From contig NZ_JXTE01000029.1 of assembly GCF_000972385.1 (NCBI RefSeq), forward strand, positions 1 to 64,000: DNA of 64,000 nt, in the 5' to 3' direction. Below the pieces are notes generated by a model. The model worked only from the letters and a program-made list of their open reading frames with translations, did not search any database and was not told the origin of the DNA. This DNA is from Streptomyces sp. WM6386. Its GTDB lineage: Bacteria > Actinomycetota > Actinomycetes > Streptomycetales > Streptomycetaceae. Both the position numbers and the translations under genes were made by a program. Every line of letters begins with the position of its first letter. Positions within the stretch are counted from its first letter, which is position 1. Shown here piece by piece: positions 8,304 to 17,211 of the stretch.

Positions 8304-9335
8304 ATGAGCGTCATCACGAACAGCGCCGACCTGACCGCGGAGTTGACGGAGCGCACGTCCGTCGTGCTGCGGGGCTGGGCTCCCGAGGCCACGGTGAAGT
8401 CGGTCGAACCGCTCACCGGCGGCACGTCGAGCCTGACGTACGTGGCCACGCTGGTGGGTGTCCCCGCCGGGTACGAGCGCGTCGTCCTCAAGGTCGCCCC
8501 GCCCGGCCTGGAACCGGTCCGCAACCGGGACGTGCTGCGGCAGGCGCGGCTCATGCAGGTGCTGGCGGGAGTGGCGGGCGTACAGGTGCCGAAGGTGTTG
8601 TTCGCCGACAAGGGCGCGCCGATCGCCCGCCAGCCCTTTGTCGCGATGGAGTTGGTGGCCGGGGAGTGCCTGGAGCCGGTGCTGGTGCCTCGGGGGACCG
8701 TTCCCGCGGGGCAGGTGCGGGCCCGGGCCCTCGACGCGGCCCGGATGCTCGCCCATCTGCACCGGGCGGACCCGAAACGAACTCCCCTGGCGGTGGAGCC
8801 CGTTGTGACACTCGGCGCCGAGATCGACCGCTGGACCCGGGCGTTCACGACCGTCCTCGAGGACCTGCGCACCGGCTACCGGGCGGTCGCGGACCGGCTG
8901 CACGCCACGGTGCCGGACGCGATGATGCCGGTCTTCACGCACGGCGACTACCGGCTCGGCAACACCCTGTGCGAAGGCGACTCGGTCACCTCGATCATCG
9001 ACTGGGAGATCTGGGCGCTGGGCGACCCCCGTGTCGACCTGACCTGGCTGACCTTCTTCACCGACGAGGCCCGGCACCCGGCCTCACCCTCCGACGAGCC
9101 GACCGGGATGCCGGTCAAGACCGAACTGATCGACGCCTACCAGGAGATCAGGGGGGAGCCGCTGAGAGACCTGGGCTGGTTCGAAGCCCTGACCAAATAC
9201 AAGGAGTCGGCGGCGACCGCGCTGCTGATCAAACGCGCCCGAAAAGCGGGGGAGTTGAAGGACATGCACCGCCGGATGCTGCCCGCACTGCCGGTGCTGC
9301 TGGAGGAAGCGACGGAACTGCTTGGAAGGGTCTGA
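8304..9335 (+). CDS. phosphotransferase family protein (ACAD10/11- or LvaA-type kinase)
   Basis: 343-residue APH-fold kinase. The catalytic loop is HGDYRLGN near residue 213 and the Mg-binding aspartate lies in SIIDWEIWALGDPR just after. In mammals this fold is fused to an acyl-CoA dehydrogenase in ACAD10/ACAD11. In Pseudomonas LvaA it phosphorylates 4-hydroxyacyl-CoA so that a partner dehydrogenase can eliminate phosphate. The partner-like dehydrogenase is at 10205, separated by one SDR gene on the opposite strand. A metabolic role on a hydroxyacyl-CoA is therefore more likely than antibiotic resistance. Inference from fold and context. Confidence 0.8.
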   Translation: MSVITNSADLTAELTERTSVVLRGWAPEATVKSVEPLTGGTSSLTYVATLVGVPAGYERVVLKVAPPGLEPVRNRDVLRQARLMQVLAGVAGVQVPKVLFADKGAPIARQPFVAMELVAGECLEPVLVPRGTVPAGQVRARALDAARMLAHLHRADPKRTPLAVEPVVTLGAEIDRWTRAFTTVLEDLRTGYRAVADRLHATVPDAMMPVFTHGDYRLGNTLCEGDSVTSIIDWEIWALGDPRVDLTWLTFFTDEARHPASPSDEPTGMPVKTELIDAYQEIRGEPLRDLGWFEALTKYKESAATALLIKRARKAGELKDMHRRMLPALPVLLEEATELLGRV

Positions 9336-9343
9336 GCTGCAGT

Positions 9344-9389
9344 GCCCCCGAAGGGGCGCGGGGAACTGCGCGACCAGCCACGACGGCGC
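9344..9389 (+). repeat. dispersed intergenic repeat, copy 1
   Basis: Positions 9352-9389 are identical over 38 bases to 45907-45944. Both copies are preceded by a small GCCCC/GGGGC hairpin (here 9344-9348 with 9353-9357), and both follow the stop codon of a rightward gene. From memory this is a common Streptomyces intergenic sequence; its function is unknown. It may act as part of a 3' end. Confidence 0.6.
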
Positions 9390-9416
9390 CGCAGAAAACC
9401 AACGACACTTCGCGCC

Positions 9417-10190
9417 TCAGTACAGCCCGCCGTCCACCCTGATCAGCGACCCGGTCGTGTAACTGGACGCATCACTCGCCAGATACAACGCCGTGCTGAT
9501 GATCTCCTCGGGCCGCCCCGGCCGACCCACCGCACTCCGCGTCGTCCGACGCTTCTCCTGCGACCAGGCCTTCGAGACATCGGTCAGGAACGGCCCGGCC
9601 GATATCGTGTTGACGCGCACCGTCGGCCCGTACTCCAGAGCGAACACCGTGGTGAGCGCGTTGAGCGCGGCCTTCGCACCGGCGTACGGCCCGAACCGCG
9701 GCTGCGGGAACAGCGCTCCCGAGGAGGACACGTTGATGATCGAGCCGCCCTCCCCCTCGGCCATCCGCTGCCCGATCAGCGAGGCGAGGCGGAAGGGGCC
9801 CTTGAAGTTGACCCCGATCACTTTGTCGAAGAGCTCCTCGCTGGTCTGGGCCGACGACGGGGCCACCGGCGACATCCCCGCGTTGTTGACGAGGACGTCG
9901 ACCTTCCCGAACTCCTCGTATGCGGCGTCGGCGAGCCGGCCGAGGTCGTCCCAGCGGCCCACGTGCGCCGCGACCGGCAGCGCGCGCCGGCCTAGGTCGC
10001 GGACCTCCGCCGCGGCCGTCTCGCACGCGTCGAGCTTGCGGCTGGCGATCACCACGTCGGCGCCCGCGGTGGCGAAGGCCCGCACCATCTCCAGGCCCAG
10101 ACCCCGGCTGCCGCCGGTGACCAGCGCGACCTTGCCGGAGAGGTCGAACAGGTCGGCGGGTGCGATGGACTTGTCGTCACGCCCGCTCAT
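9417..10190 (-). CDS. SDR family oxidoreductase
   Basis: NAD(P)-dependent short-chain dehydrogenase of 257 residues. The cofactor motif is TGGSRGLG near residue 25, followed by NNAGMSP and the catalytic segment YAGAKAALN, with SSSGAL supplying the serine. It ends in SLIRVDGGLY, typical of FabG-like enzymes. It probably interconverts a hydroxyl and a ketone on the pathway substrate. ATG 10190 is used; an in-frame GTG at 10208 overlaps the upstream stop (GTGA) and is an alternative. It is co-transcribed after the acyl-CoA dehydrogenase 10205-11524. Confidence 0.87.
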   Translation of the reverse strand: MSGRDDKSIAPADLFDLSGKVALVTGGSRGLGLEMVRAFATAGADVVIASRKLDACETAAAEVRDLGRRALPVAAHVGRWDDLGRLADAAYEEFGKVDVLVNNAGMSPVAPSSAQTSEELFDKVIGVNFKGPFRLASLIGQRMAEGEGGSIINVSSSGALFPQPRFGPYAGAKAALNALTTVFALEYGPTVRVNTISAGPFLTDVSKAWSQEKRRTTRSAVGRPGRPEEIISTALYLASDASSYTTGSLIRVDGGLY

Positions 10191-10204
10191 CTCACGCCCG
10201 TGCG

Positions 10205-11524
10205 TCACGCGTCCACCCGCCCCGACAGGCTGTCGTCCTCGATGATGTGCGCGTACCGCTTGCGGGCCGCCTCCAATTTCGGCGGGATGTGCTCGCTGGG
10301 GAACAGCCCCTCGGCGGGCCGGTAGTTCTTCAGCAGCTGCTTGGCGATCGTGGTGCGGTGCACCTCGGTCGGGCCATCGGCCAGGGCGAGGTTCGGCGCG
10401 GCCATCCACCACTTGGCGAGCGGGAGTTCGCCCGTGGTGCCTAGCGAGCCGTGCAGATGGACCGCCCGCTGGATGATGTCGTGCAGCACCTTGGCCGTCT
10501 GGACCTTGCACATGCCGATCTGGGTGCGGGCGGCGCCGTGCGGCTGGGTGTCGATGATCCAGGCGGTGTTGAGGACGAGCAGCCGGAACTGCTGCAACTC
10601 CACCCAGGAGTCCGCGATGAACTGCTGCACCGCCTGCTTGTCGGCCAGCAGCGTGCCCTGCGTACGGCGGGACAGCGCGCGCTCGCACATCATGTCGAAG
10701 GCGCGGGCGCACTTGCCGACTGTCCGCATGGCATGGTGCACTCGGCCCCCGCCGAGGCGAGCCTGGGCCACCTTGAAGCCCTCGCCGGGGCCGCCGAGCA
10801 TCGCGTTCAGTGGGACGCGGACCTGGTGGTAGCGGAGGTAGGCGTGGATGCCCTCGCCGAGGTTCTCGCGCTCGTCCATCGTGCCGACGTTGCGCTTGAT
10901 CTCGATTCCGGGTGTCTCGGCCGGGACGATGAACATCGACATCCGCTGGTGCGGCGATGCGTCGGGGTCCGTGACGGCCATGACGATGAGGAAGGCCGCG
11001 TAACGGGCGTTGGAGGAGAACCACTTCTCTCCGTCGATCACCCACTCGTCGCCGTCCCGCCACGCGCGGCACACGAACTCCTTGGGATCGGCGCCCGCTT
11101 GCGGCTCGGTCATCGAGAAGGTGGAGACGATCTCGCCGTCGAGCAGCGGCTGTAGGTAGCGCGCCTTCTGCTCCTGCGTGCCGAACATGGCCAGGATCTC
11201 TGCGTTCCCGGTGTCGGGGGCGGCGGTGCCGAACACCGTCGGGGCCCAGTAGGAGCGGCCGAGGATCTCGTTGAGGAGGGCGAGCCTCACCTGACCGTAG
11301 CCGGGGCCGGCCAGTTCGGGGCCGAGGTGACAGGCCCACAGACCCTGTTCGCGGACCTGTTGCTGCAGCGGCCTCAGGATCGCGCGGGCCTTCTCGTTGC
11401 GGGTGTCGTACGGGTCGCCGCCATGCGGGAAAAGGAGGTCGAGCGGCTCGACCTCCTCGCGTACGAAAGCCGCCGCCCAGTCGAGCTTGGCCTGGAAGTC
11501 AGGGTCGATCGTGAAATCCAGCAT
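10205..11524 (-). CDS. acyl-CoA dehydrogenase, ACAD10/11-like
   Basis: FAD-dependent acyl-CoA dehydrogenase of 439 residues, longer than the common 380-400. Flavin and substrate motifs include TFSMTEPQAGAD and WFSSNA. The segment LGGGRVHHAMRT resembles the GRIHH motif of the ACAD10/ACAD11/LvaC branch, and the C-terminus has ADGPTEVHRTTIAKQLL. With the APH-type kinase at 8304 it would form a split version of the fused mammalian protein, removing phosphate from a 4-phosphoacyl-CoA. The start is ATG 11524; the residues before it fall in the promoter. An AGTATACT palindrome lies 10 bases upstream. Confidence 0.87.
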   Translation of the reverse strand: MLDFTIDPDFQAKLDWAAAFVREEVEPLDLLFPHGGDPYDTRNEKARAILRPLQQQVREQGLWACHLGPELAGPGYGQVRLALLNEILGRSYWAPTVFGTAAPDTGNAEILAMFGTQEQKARYLQPLLDGEIVSTFSMTEPQAGADPKEFVCRAWRDGDEWVIDGEKWFSSNARYAAFLIVMAVTDPDASPHQRMSMFIVPAETPGIEIKRNVGTMDERENLGEGIHAYLRYHQVRVPLNAMLGGPGEGFKVAQARLGGGRVHHAMRTVGKCARAFDMMCERALSRRTQGTLLADKQAVQQFIADSWVELQQFRLLVLNTAWIIDTQPHGAARTQIGMCKVQTAKVLHDIIQRAVHLHGSLGTTGELPLAKWWMAAPNLALADGPTEVHRTTIAKQLLKNYRPAEGLFPSEHIPPKLEAARKRYAHIIEDDSLSGRVDA

Positions 11525-11533
11525 GCCGAAAAC

Positions 11534-11541
11534 AGTATACT
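11534..11541. promoter_or_regulatory. candidate GntR-type operator (AGTATACT)
   Basis: Perfect AGTATACT in the AT-rich 104-base gap between the divergent acyl-CoA dehydrogenase (start 11524) and the ten-gene operon starting at 11629. Bound protein could control both. Confidence 0.55.
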
Positions 11542-11628
11542 TATTGTTGCTCTCGGTCCATACTCTGAGGCAGACTCGGCGCATTGGGTATGCGCAATAG
11601 CGATGTGAGCCGCAGAGGAGTTGGTCTG

Positions 11629-12861
11629 ATGCAGAGGCCGATGGAGGGCGTGCGGGTGCTCGAGGTCGCGCAGTTCACCTTCGTCCCGGCGGCCGGTGCC
11701 GTGCTCGCCGACTGGGGTGCCGACGTGATCAAGATCGAGCACGCCGAACGCGGCGACGCCCAGCGCGGGTTGGTCCGGGTGCTCGGATACGAGGCCGCCA
11801 GCAAGGGGTCGTCGTTCTTCCCGATCATGGAGGGGCCCAACCGCGGCAAACGCAGCGTCGGCCTCGCGCTGGAGAAGCCTTCCGCACGCCCCGTGCTGGA
11901 GGAACTGATCCGCAACAGCGACGTGTTCCTCACGAACTTCCTGCCCGAGGCGCGCGCGAAGCTGCGGATCGATGTGGAGGACGTCCGGGCGATCAACCCC
12001 GACATCATCTACGTCCGCGGCAGCGGCTTCGGTGCCCGTGGCGAGGAGGCGGGCAAAGGCGGCTACGACAGCACGGCGTTCTGGGCGCGCGGCGGAAGCG
12101 CCGCCGGTGTCACCCCGCCCGGCGCGGACCGGATGACCCGGATGCCGGCCGGCGCCTACGGCGACTCGATGGGCGGCATGACCATCGCCGGGGGTATCGC
12201 CGCCGCCCTCTACTCCCGCGCCCGGACCGGTGAACCGTCCGTCGTGGACGTGTCGTTGGTCGGCGTCGGCGCCTGGGCGACACAGTTCACGGTCAACCTC
12301 GCCCTGATGAAGGGCGGCCCGCTCCCGGTCAACACCCCGCCCCGGCACGGCTCGGCCACCAACCCGCTCATCGGCGCCTACCGCACCGCGGACAACCGCT
12401 GGGTCGAACTGTCGATGCTGCAACCCGGCCGCTACTGGGCCGAGTTCTGCAAGCTGGCCGGCCGTGACGAACTCGGAGCCGACGAACGCTTCGACAGCAC
12501 CGAGAAGTTGATGGCCAACGCCGCCGAGGCAGCGGACATCGTCGCCGACCTCATCGCCTCCCGCCCCTGTGCGGAGTGGGTCGAGATCCTCTCCCGGGGC
12601 GACGGCCAGTGGGCGGCCGTCCAGAACGCCTGGGAGGTCGGCCAGGACCCCGCCCTGCGCGCCAACGGCCTTGTCGCTCCCATCGTGGACGCCGACGGCG
12701 TCGACCGCGAACTGATCGCCAGTCCCGTTCAGTTCGACGAGACCCCGGTCAGCCTCACCCGGGCACCCCAGTTCGCGGAACACACCGACGAGGTCCTGCG
12801 CTCACTCGGCCTGAGCGAGGACCAGCTGATCGCGCTCAAGATCGACGGCGCGGCGACCTGA
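11629..12861 (+). CDS. CoA transferase family III (CaiB/BaiF) protein
   Basis: 410-residue class III CoA transferase, moving CoA between acids by an aspartyl-CoA intermediate, or acting as a racemase. Family hallmarks are VLEVAQFTFVPAAGAVLADW at the N-terminus and the DVIKIEHAERGD segment. The catalytic aspartate probably lies in the GGYDSTAFWARGG region. ATG 11629 is chosen because AGAGGAG sits 8 bases upstream, whereas an in-frame TTG at 11584 has no such site. It is the first gene of a ten-gene rightward operon ending at 23202. Confidence 0.87.
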   Translation: MQRPMEGVRVLEVAQFTFVPAAGAVLADWGADVIKIEHAERGDAQRGLVRVLGYEAASKGSSFFPIMEGPNRGKRSVGLALEKPSARPVLEELIRNSDVFLTNFLPEARAKLRIDVEDVRAINPDIIYVRGSGFGARGEEAGKGGYDSTAFWARGGSAAGVTPPGADRMTRMPAGAYGDSMGGMTIAGGIAAALYSRARTGEPSVVDVSLVGVGAWATQFTVNLALMKGGPLPVNTPPRHGSATNPLIGAYRTADNRWVELSMLQPGRYWAEFCKLAGRDELGADERFDSTEKLMANAAEAADIVADLIASRPCAEWVEILSRGDGQWAAVQNAWEVGQDPALRANGLVAPIVDADGVDRELIASPVQFDETPVSLTRAPQFAEHTDEVLRSLGLSEDQLIALKIDGAAT

Positions 12862-12885
12862 CGGACGTACCAGAGAGGAGCCGTG

Positions 12886-14085
12886 ATGAGTACGACGCTC
12901 GAACCCGAGGGAACCCACGACGGCCTGCCCGCCTACCACTTCGACAACCGGCTCGGCGGCCCCGTCCTCAGCCACCAGGAACGCTGGGACGAGATGGCCG
13001 GCACCCACTCCGGGTTCCGCAGCACCATCGCCCGCGGCTACTGGGTCGTCACGGACGGCCCGGAGGTCCAGAAGGCGCTCCAGGACTGGCGGACCTTCTC
13101 CAACAAGTCGGTGACCGCGCTCGAACCGGACCCGAAGTTCCTGTGGATCCCCGAGATGCTGGACCCGCCCGTGCACAACGTGTGGCGGCGGCTGCTCGGC
13201 CGCTACTTCTCCCCGAGCGCCGTCGCCGCCCGGGAACCGGAGGTCCGGCAGGTCGCGGGGGAGATGATCGACGAGTTCAGAGGCCGTGACGGCGCCGACG
13301 TGCTCGACGACTTCGCACGCCGCTTCCCGACCCTGATCTTCATGCGGCTGATGGGCCTGCCGGAGGAGGATCTGGCCACCTTCCTCGCCTGGACGCACGA
13401 ACTGCTGCACCTCTCGCACGGCGAGGACCCGGACGGCGCCCGGCAGATGACCGCCATGCGCGAGGTGTCCGCCTACTTCGAGGAACAGATCGCCCTGCGC
13501 CGCAGGACACCCCGCGACGACCTGCTCTCCCACGCCATGACCTGGACGATCGACGGCGAACCCATCGATGACCGGGACATGCACGCCTTCTGCATCCTGA
13601 TGTTCCAGGCCGGCTTCGACACGGTCCCGATCTCCATCGGCTGGGCGCTGTACCACTTCGCCACGCACCCCGGGCAACGGGCGGAGATCCTCGCCGACCC
13701 GTCCCTGATCCCCACCGGGGTCGAGGAGATCCTGCGCGTCTACTCGTTCGTCGTCCCGGCACGGAAGGCGACGAAGGACGTCGAGATCGGCGGCTGCCCG
13801 GTCAAGGCGGGCGAGATGGTGATGCTGCCGCTCGCGGTCACCAACCGAGACCCCGGGCGGTACGACAACCCGCTCCAAGTGGACCTGCGCCGCAAGACCA
13901 CCAACCACATAGCGTTCGGCTCGGGCCCGCACCGCTGCCTCGGCTCCCACCTGGCCCGCCTCGAACTCAACGTGGCGGTCGAGGAGTGGCACCGGCGCAT
14001 CCCCGACTACCGGATCGCGCCCGGCCAGGAGTTGTGGCAGCACGGGAACATGTACGGCATCAAGTCGCTGCGTCTGGAGTGGTGA
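12886..14085 (+). CDS. cytochrome P450
   Basis: Bacterial class I cytochrome P450, 399 residues. It has the I-helix oxygen-binding motif FQAGFDT (the AGxDT pattern), the K-helix EEILR and the heme loop FGSGPHRCLG with the axial cysteine near residue 351. It needs a ferredoxin and reductase; none is in this operon, but ferredoxins are at 34078 and 57573. Placed with ligase, racemase, dehydrogenase and aldolase genes, it could start side-chain or methyl-group oxidation as CYP125/CYP142 do for sterols (inference). ATG 12886 fits the GAGAGGAG site better than GTG 12883. Confidence 0.92.
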   Translation: MSTTLEPEGTHDGLPAYHFDNRLGGPVLSHQERWDEMAGTHSGFRSTIARGYWVVTDGPEVQKALQDWRTFSNKSVTALEPDPKFLWIPEMLDPPVHNVWRRLLGRYFSPSAVAAREPEVRQVAGEMIDEFRGRDGADVLDDFARRFPTLIFMRLMGLPEEDLATFLAWTHELLHLSHGEDPDGARQMTAMREVSAYFEEQIALRRRTPRDDLLSHAMTWTIDGEPIDDRDMHAFCILMFQAGFDTVPISIGWALYHFATHPGQRAEILADPSLIPTGVEEILRVYSFVVPARKATKDVEIGGCPVKAGEMVMLPLAVTNRDPGRYDNPLQVDLRRKTTNHIAFGSGPHRCLGSHLARLELNVAVEEWHRRIPDYRIAPGQELWQHGNMYGIKSLRLEW

Positions 14086-14091
14086 CCCACC

Positions 14092-14559
14092 ATGACCACT
14101 CCTCTCAGCGCGGCGGATCTGTACCACACCGGGATCGTCGTCCCGGACATCGAGGCCTGGAAAGCCCGCATGAGCGAGGTCGCGGGCTACCGCTGGACCG
14201 AGACCATGACCGGCGAGGTACAAGTGCGCCTGGCCGACGGCGAACGCGCCCTGCGACTGCGGTACGCCTACTCGCTCGACGCACCGCACATCGAACTCGT
14301 CCAGGAGGTCCCCGGCACCCCCTGGACGGCGGCCGAACGCATCGCGACCCACCACCTCGGCTACTTCTGCGACGACGTCCCGACGACGTCCAAGCGGCTG
14401 GAGGAGGCGGGCTTCCCCCTGGAGGCGTGCGCGATCGTCGACGGCAGCCCGGCGGTCTTCGCCTACCACCTGGACCCCTCCGGCGTACGGATCGAGATCG
14501 TGGACCGCGCCCGGATCCCGGACTTCGATGCCTACCTGCGCTCCAGGGCGTCGACGTGA
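14092..14559 (+). CDS. VOC family (glyoxalase-like) protein
   Basis: 155-residue single-chain vicinal-oxygen-chelate protein with two beta-alpha-beta-beta-beta halves. Likely metal ligands are in LYHTGIVVPD near residue 9, IELVQEV, HHLGYFCDD and RIEIVD. Such proteins include epimerases such as methylmalonyl-CoA epimerase, isomerases and dioxygenases. Within a CoA-ester operon, an epimerase or isomerase role is attractive but unproven. The stop overlaps the next start (GTGA at 14556-14559). Confidence 0.8.
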   Translation: MTTPLSAADLYHTGIVVPDIEAWKARMSEVAGYRWTETMTGEVQVRLADGERALRLRYAYSLDAPHIELVQEVPGTPWTAAERIATHHLGYFCDDVPTTSKRLEEAGFPLEACAIVDGSPAVFAYHLDPSGVRIEIVDRARIPDFDAYLRSRAST

Positions 14560-15695
14560 CACTGACGTTCACCGAGGAGCACGAAGAACTCCGCGCGACC
14601 GTCCGCCGCTTCCTGGTGGACAAGGCGCCGAGCGAGGCGGTGCGCCGCACGATGGAGTCCGAGGAAGGGCACGATCCGCTGCTCTGGCGGCAGATGGCGG
14701 ACCAACTCGGCCTGCACGGAGTGGCGTTGCCGCCGGATTGCGGTGGCTTCGGCGGCGGTCCCGTCGAGTTGGGGATCGTCCTGGAGGAACTGGGCCGGGT
14801 CCTGCTGCCCTCGCCGTACTTCGCCACCGTGGCCCTCGCCGGGCAGGCCCTCGCGGCGTCCGGCGACGACGCGGCGAAGGCGCGCTGGCTGCCGTCGATC
14901 GCCGACGGTTCGCTGACGGGCACGCTGGCGCTGGCCGAGGAGAGCGGCTCGTGGAACGTGCAGGACGTGGTGGCCCGGGCGGACCGCGCCGACACCGGGT
15001 GGCGGGTGTCGGGCACGAAGATGTTCGTCATCGACGGACACAGTGCCGACCTGCTCCTCGTCGTGGCCCGCGCGGACACCGGCCCCGCCCTGTTCGCCGT
15101 CGACAGCGGGGCGGGCGGGCTGACCCCCCCCCGCCCGGGGACGCTCGACCCGACACGACGGCTGGCCCGGATCGACCTCGACGGCGCTACGGCACTGCGG
15201 GTCGGACCGGAGGGAGACGCCACCGGGTATCTGCGCACGGTGACCGACCTCGCGGCCGTGGCGCTGGCCGCCGAGCAGATCGGCGGGGCGCAGGCGTGTC
15301 TGGACGCGGCGGTGGAGTACGCGAAGGTGCGGGTGCAGTTCGGCCGTCCCATCGGGTCGTTCCAGGCGGTCAAGCACAAGTGCGCCGACATGCTGCTGAA
15401 GATCGAGTCCGCCCGCTCGGCGGCCCATCACGCGATGGCGGTCGCGGCTGAGGGAGCCGATGAGCTGCCGGTGGCGGCGGCGGTCGCCGCGGCGTACTGC
15501 GCGGACACCTTCACCCACGTCGCCAAGGAGAACATCCAGATCCACGGCGGCATCGGCTACACGTGGGAGCACGACGCGCACCTCCACCTCAAACGCGCGA
15601 AGTCGTCCGAGCAGCTCTTCGGCAGCCCGGCGGTACACCGCGGACGGCTGGCCGACCTGGTCGGCATCTCCGCAACCACGGCGACGGAAGGCTGA
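14556..15695 (+). CDS. acyl-CoA dehydrogenase family protein
   Basis: 379-residue flavoprotein-type dehydrogenase starting at GTG 14556, translationally coupled to the VOC gene. The flavin-loop segment is LALAEESGSWN, weaker than the usual TEPxxGSD. The C-terminal part reads IHGGIGYTWEHDAHLHLKR, a form I associate with the partner subunits of heteromeric actinobacterial steroid dehydrogenases, so it may work with another dehydrogenase of the locus (inference). A run of nine C residues (15124-15132) lies in the coding region. Confidence 0.85.
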   Translation: MTLTFTEEHEELRATVRRFLVDKAPSEAVRRTMESEEGHDPLLWRQMADQLGLHGVALPPDCGGFGGGPVELGIVLEELGRVLLPSPYFATVALAGQALAASGDDAAKARWLPSIADGSLTGTLALAEESGSWNVQDVVARADRADTGWRVSGTKMFVIDGHSADLLLVVARADTGPALFAVDSGAGGLTPPRPGTLDPTRRLARIDLDGATALRVGPEGDATGYLRTVTDLAAVALAAEQIGGAQACLDAAVEYAKVRVQFGRPIGSFQAVKHKCADMLLKIESARSAAHHAMAVAAEGADELPVAAAVAAAYCADTFTHVAKENIQIHGGIGYTWEHDAHLHLKRAKSSEQLFGSPAVHRGRLADLVGISATTATEG

Positions 15696-15699
15696 GTAC

Positions 15700-17211
15700 G
15701 TGGGAATTCGCGACCGCCTGTCCCGACTGCTGGCCGAAGCGGCCGCCGACACCGAGGCGATCGAGCACGACGGCGAGTGGTGGACCTGGGGGCAGGTCCA
15801 GCGGACCGCCCGGCAGGTCGTCGAGCGGCTGGACGCGGCGGGTCTGCGGGCCGAGGCCCGCGTCGGTGTCGTCCTGGAGAACCGGCCCGAGCACGTCGCC
15901 GTGGTCGCCGCGGTGATCGCCTCCGGACGCTGCCTGGTGATGCTGAGCCCGTTGCAGCCCGCCGCGCGACTCGCGGCCGACATCGCGAGCTGTGAGCTGT
16001 CCGTCGTCGTCTCCGGCGCCGAACCCCTGGCCCGCGAGGGCGTGCTGGCGGCGGTGACCGCGCACGGAGCGGCCCTGGAGCTCGGCCCGGACGGCACCCT
16101 GCGGCCCGCCGGCGGCACGGCACCCGCCGCGGCCCCGGTCAACCCCGGCGTCGTCGTGGAAATGCTCACCTCGGGCACCACCGGCCCCCCGAAACGCGTC
16201 CATCTGCGGGTCGGCCAGCTCGACCAGGCGCTGGTCTCCGGCGGCCAGATTCCGAAGCACGACCGCCTGCTGTCGCGGTCGGCGGCACTCGTCGCCGCAC
16301 CCCTGGTGCACATCGGCGGACTGTGGCGGGCGCTGGCCTGTCTCGCGACCGGGCGCCGCATGCTCCTGATGCCGAGGTTCGCCGTCGAACCCTGGGTGAG
16401 TGCCGTGGAGCGGCACCGGCTGCGCGCCGCGAGTCTGGTGCCGGCGGCCATCCGCGCCGTGCTCGACGCGGGCGTGCCGAAGGAGCGGCTGGCGAGCCTC
16501 CAGGTCATCACCTCCGGGACCGCGCCCTGCCCCGCCGAACTCGCCGACGGGTTCTTCCGGACGTACGGCATCCCCGTCCTGATGACCTACGGGGCCACCG
16601 AGTTCGCCGGAGCGGTCGTGGGCTGGACGCTGCCGTTGCACAAGCGCTGGTGGCAGCGCAAGGCGGGCAGCGCCGGACGCGCCTTCGACGGGGTCGAGCT
16701 GAAGGTGACCGGCGAGGACGGTGCCGAACTGCCCCTCGGCAGGACGGGCCGCCTGGAGGTCCGTACCGAGCAGAGCACCCGGGGCGGCCGGGCCTGGACA
16801 CGCACCAGCGATCTCGCCCGCATCGACGCCGACCGGTTCGTCTGGATCGAGGGGCGTGCGGACGACGCCATCATCCGCGGCGGCTTCAAGGTGCAGCCGG
16901 AGACGGTCAGACGCGTCCTGGAGTCCCACCCGGCCGTACGGGAGGCGGCCGTGGCGGGGCTGCCGGACGCCACGCTGGGCGAGGTGCCGGTCGCGGCCGT
17001 CGAGACCGAACCGGGCCGGCCCGCACCGGACACCGCCGAACTGGTCGCCCTGTGCCGCGGCCGGCTCACCCCGTACGAGGTCCCGGCACACATCCTCGTC
17101 CTCGACGCACTGCCCCGGACCCCGTCGAGCAAGGTGAGCCGGGTGGACCTGCTGGACCTGGTCCGCGCCCGGATCGCCCAGCAGGACCGCGTGAAGGAGA
17201 TCCGAGCATGA
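15700..17211 (+). CDS. AMP-dependent acyl-CoA synthetase
   Basis: Acid-CoA ligase, 503 residues. The P-loop is MLTSGTTGPPKR near residue 155, followed by TYGATEFAGA, the hinge GRADDAIIRGGFKV and the catalytic lysine in RTPSSKVSRVD. The start at GTG 15700 lies 4 bases after the dehydrogenase stop. Being inside the side-chain-type operon suggests it activates the acid produced by the P450 or a later intermediate. The stop overlaps the MaoC start (ATGA). Confidence 0.9.
   Translation: MGIRDRLSRLLAEAAADTEAIEHDGEWWTWGQVQRTARQVVERLDAAGLRAEARVGVVLENRPEHVAVVAAVIASGRCLVMLSPLQPAARLAADIASCELSVVVSGAEPLAREGVLAAVTAHGAALELGPDGTLRPAGGTAPAAAPVNPGVVVEMLTSGTTGPPKRVHLRVGQLDQALVSGGQIPKHDRLLSRSAALVAAPLVHIGGLWRALACLATGRRMLLMPRFAVEPWVSAVERHRLRAASLVPAAIRAVLDAGVPKERLASLQVITSGTAPCPAELADGFFRTYGIPVLMTYGATEFAGAVVGWTLPLHKRWWQRKAGSAGRAFDGVELKVTGEDGAELPLGRTGRLEVRTEQSTRGGRAWTRTSDLARIDADRFVWIEGRADDAIIRGGFKVQPETVRRVLESHPAVREAAVAGLPDATLGEVPVAAVETEPGRPAPDTAELVALCRGRLTPYEVPAHILVLDALPRTPSSKVSRVDLLDLVRARIAQQDRVKEIRA

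Noticed and set aside
8304..9335. Aminoglycoside resistance gene
   Set aside because: The fold matches, but location with acyl-CoA ligase, SDR and ACAD10/11-like dehydrogenase genes favours a hydroxyacyl-CoA kinase.
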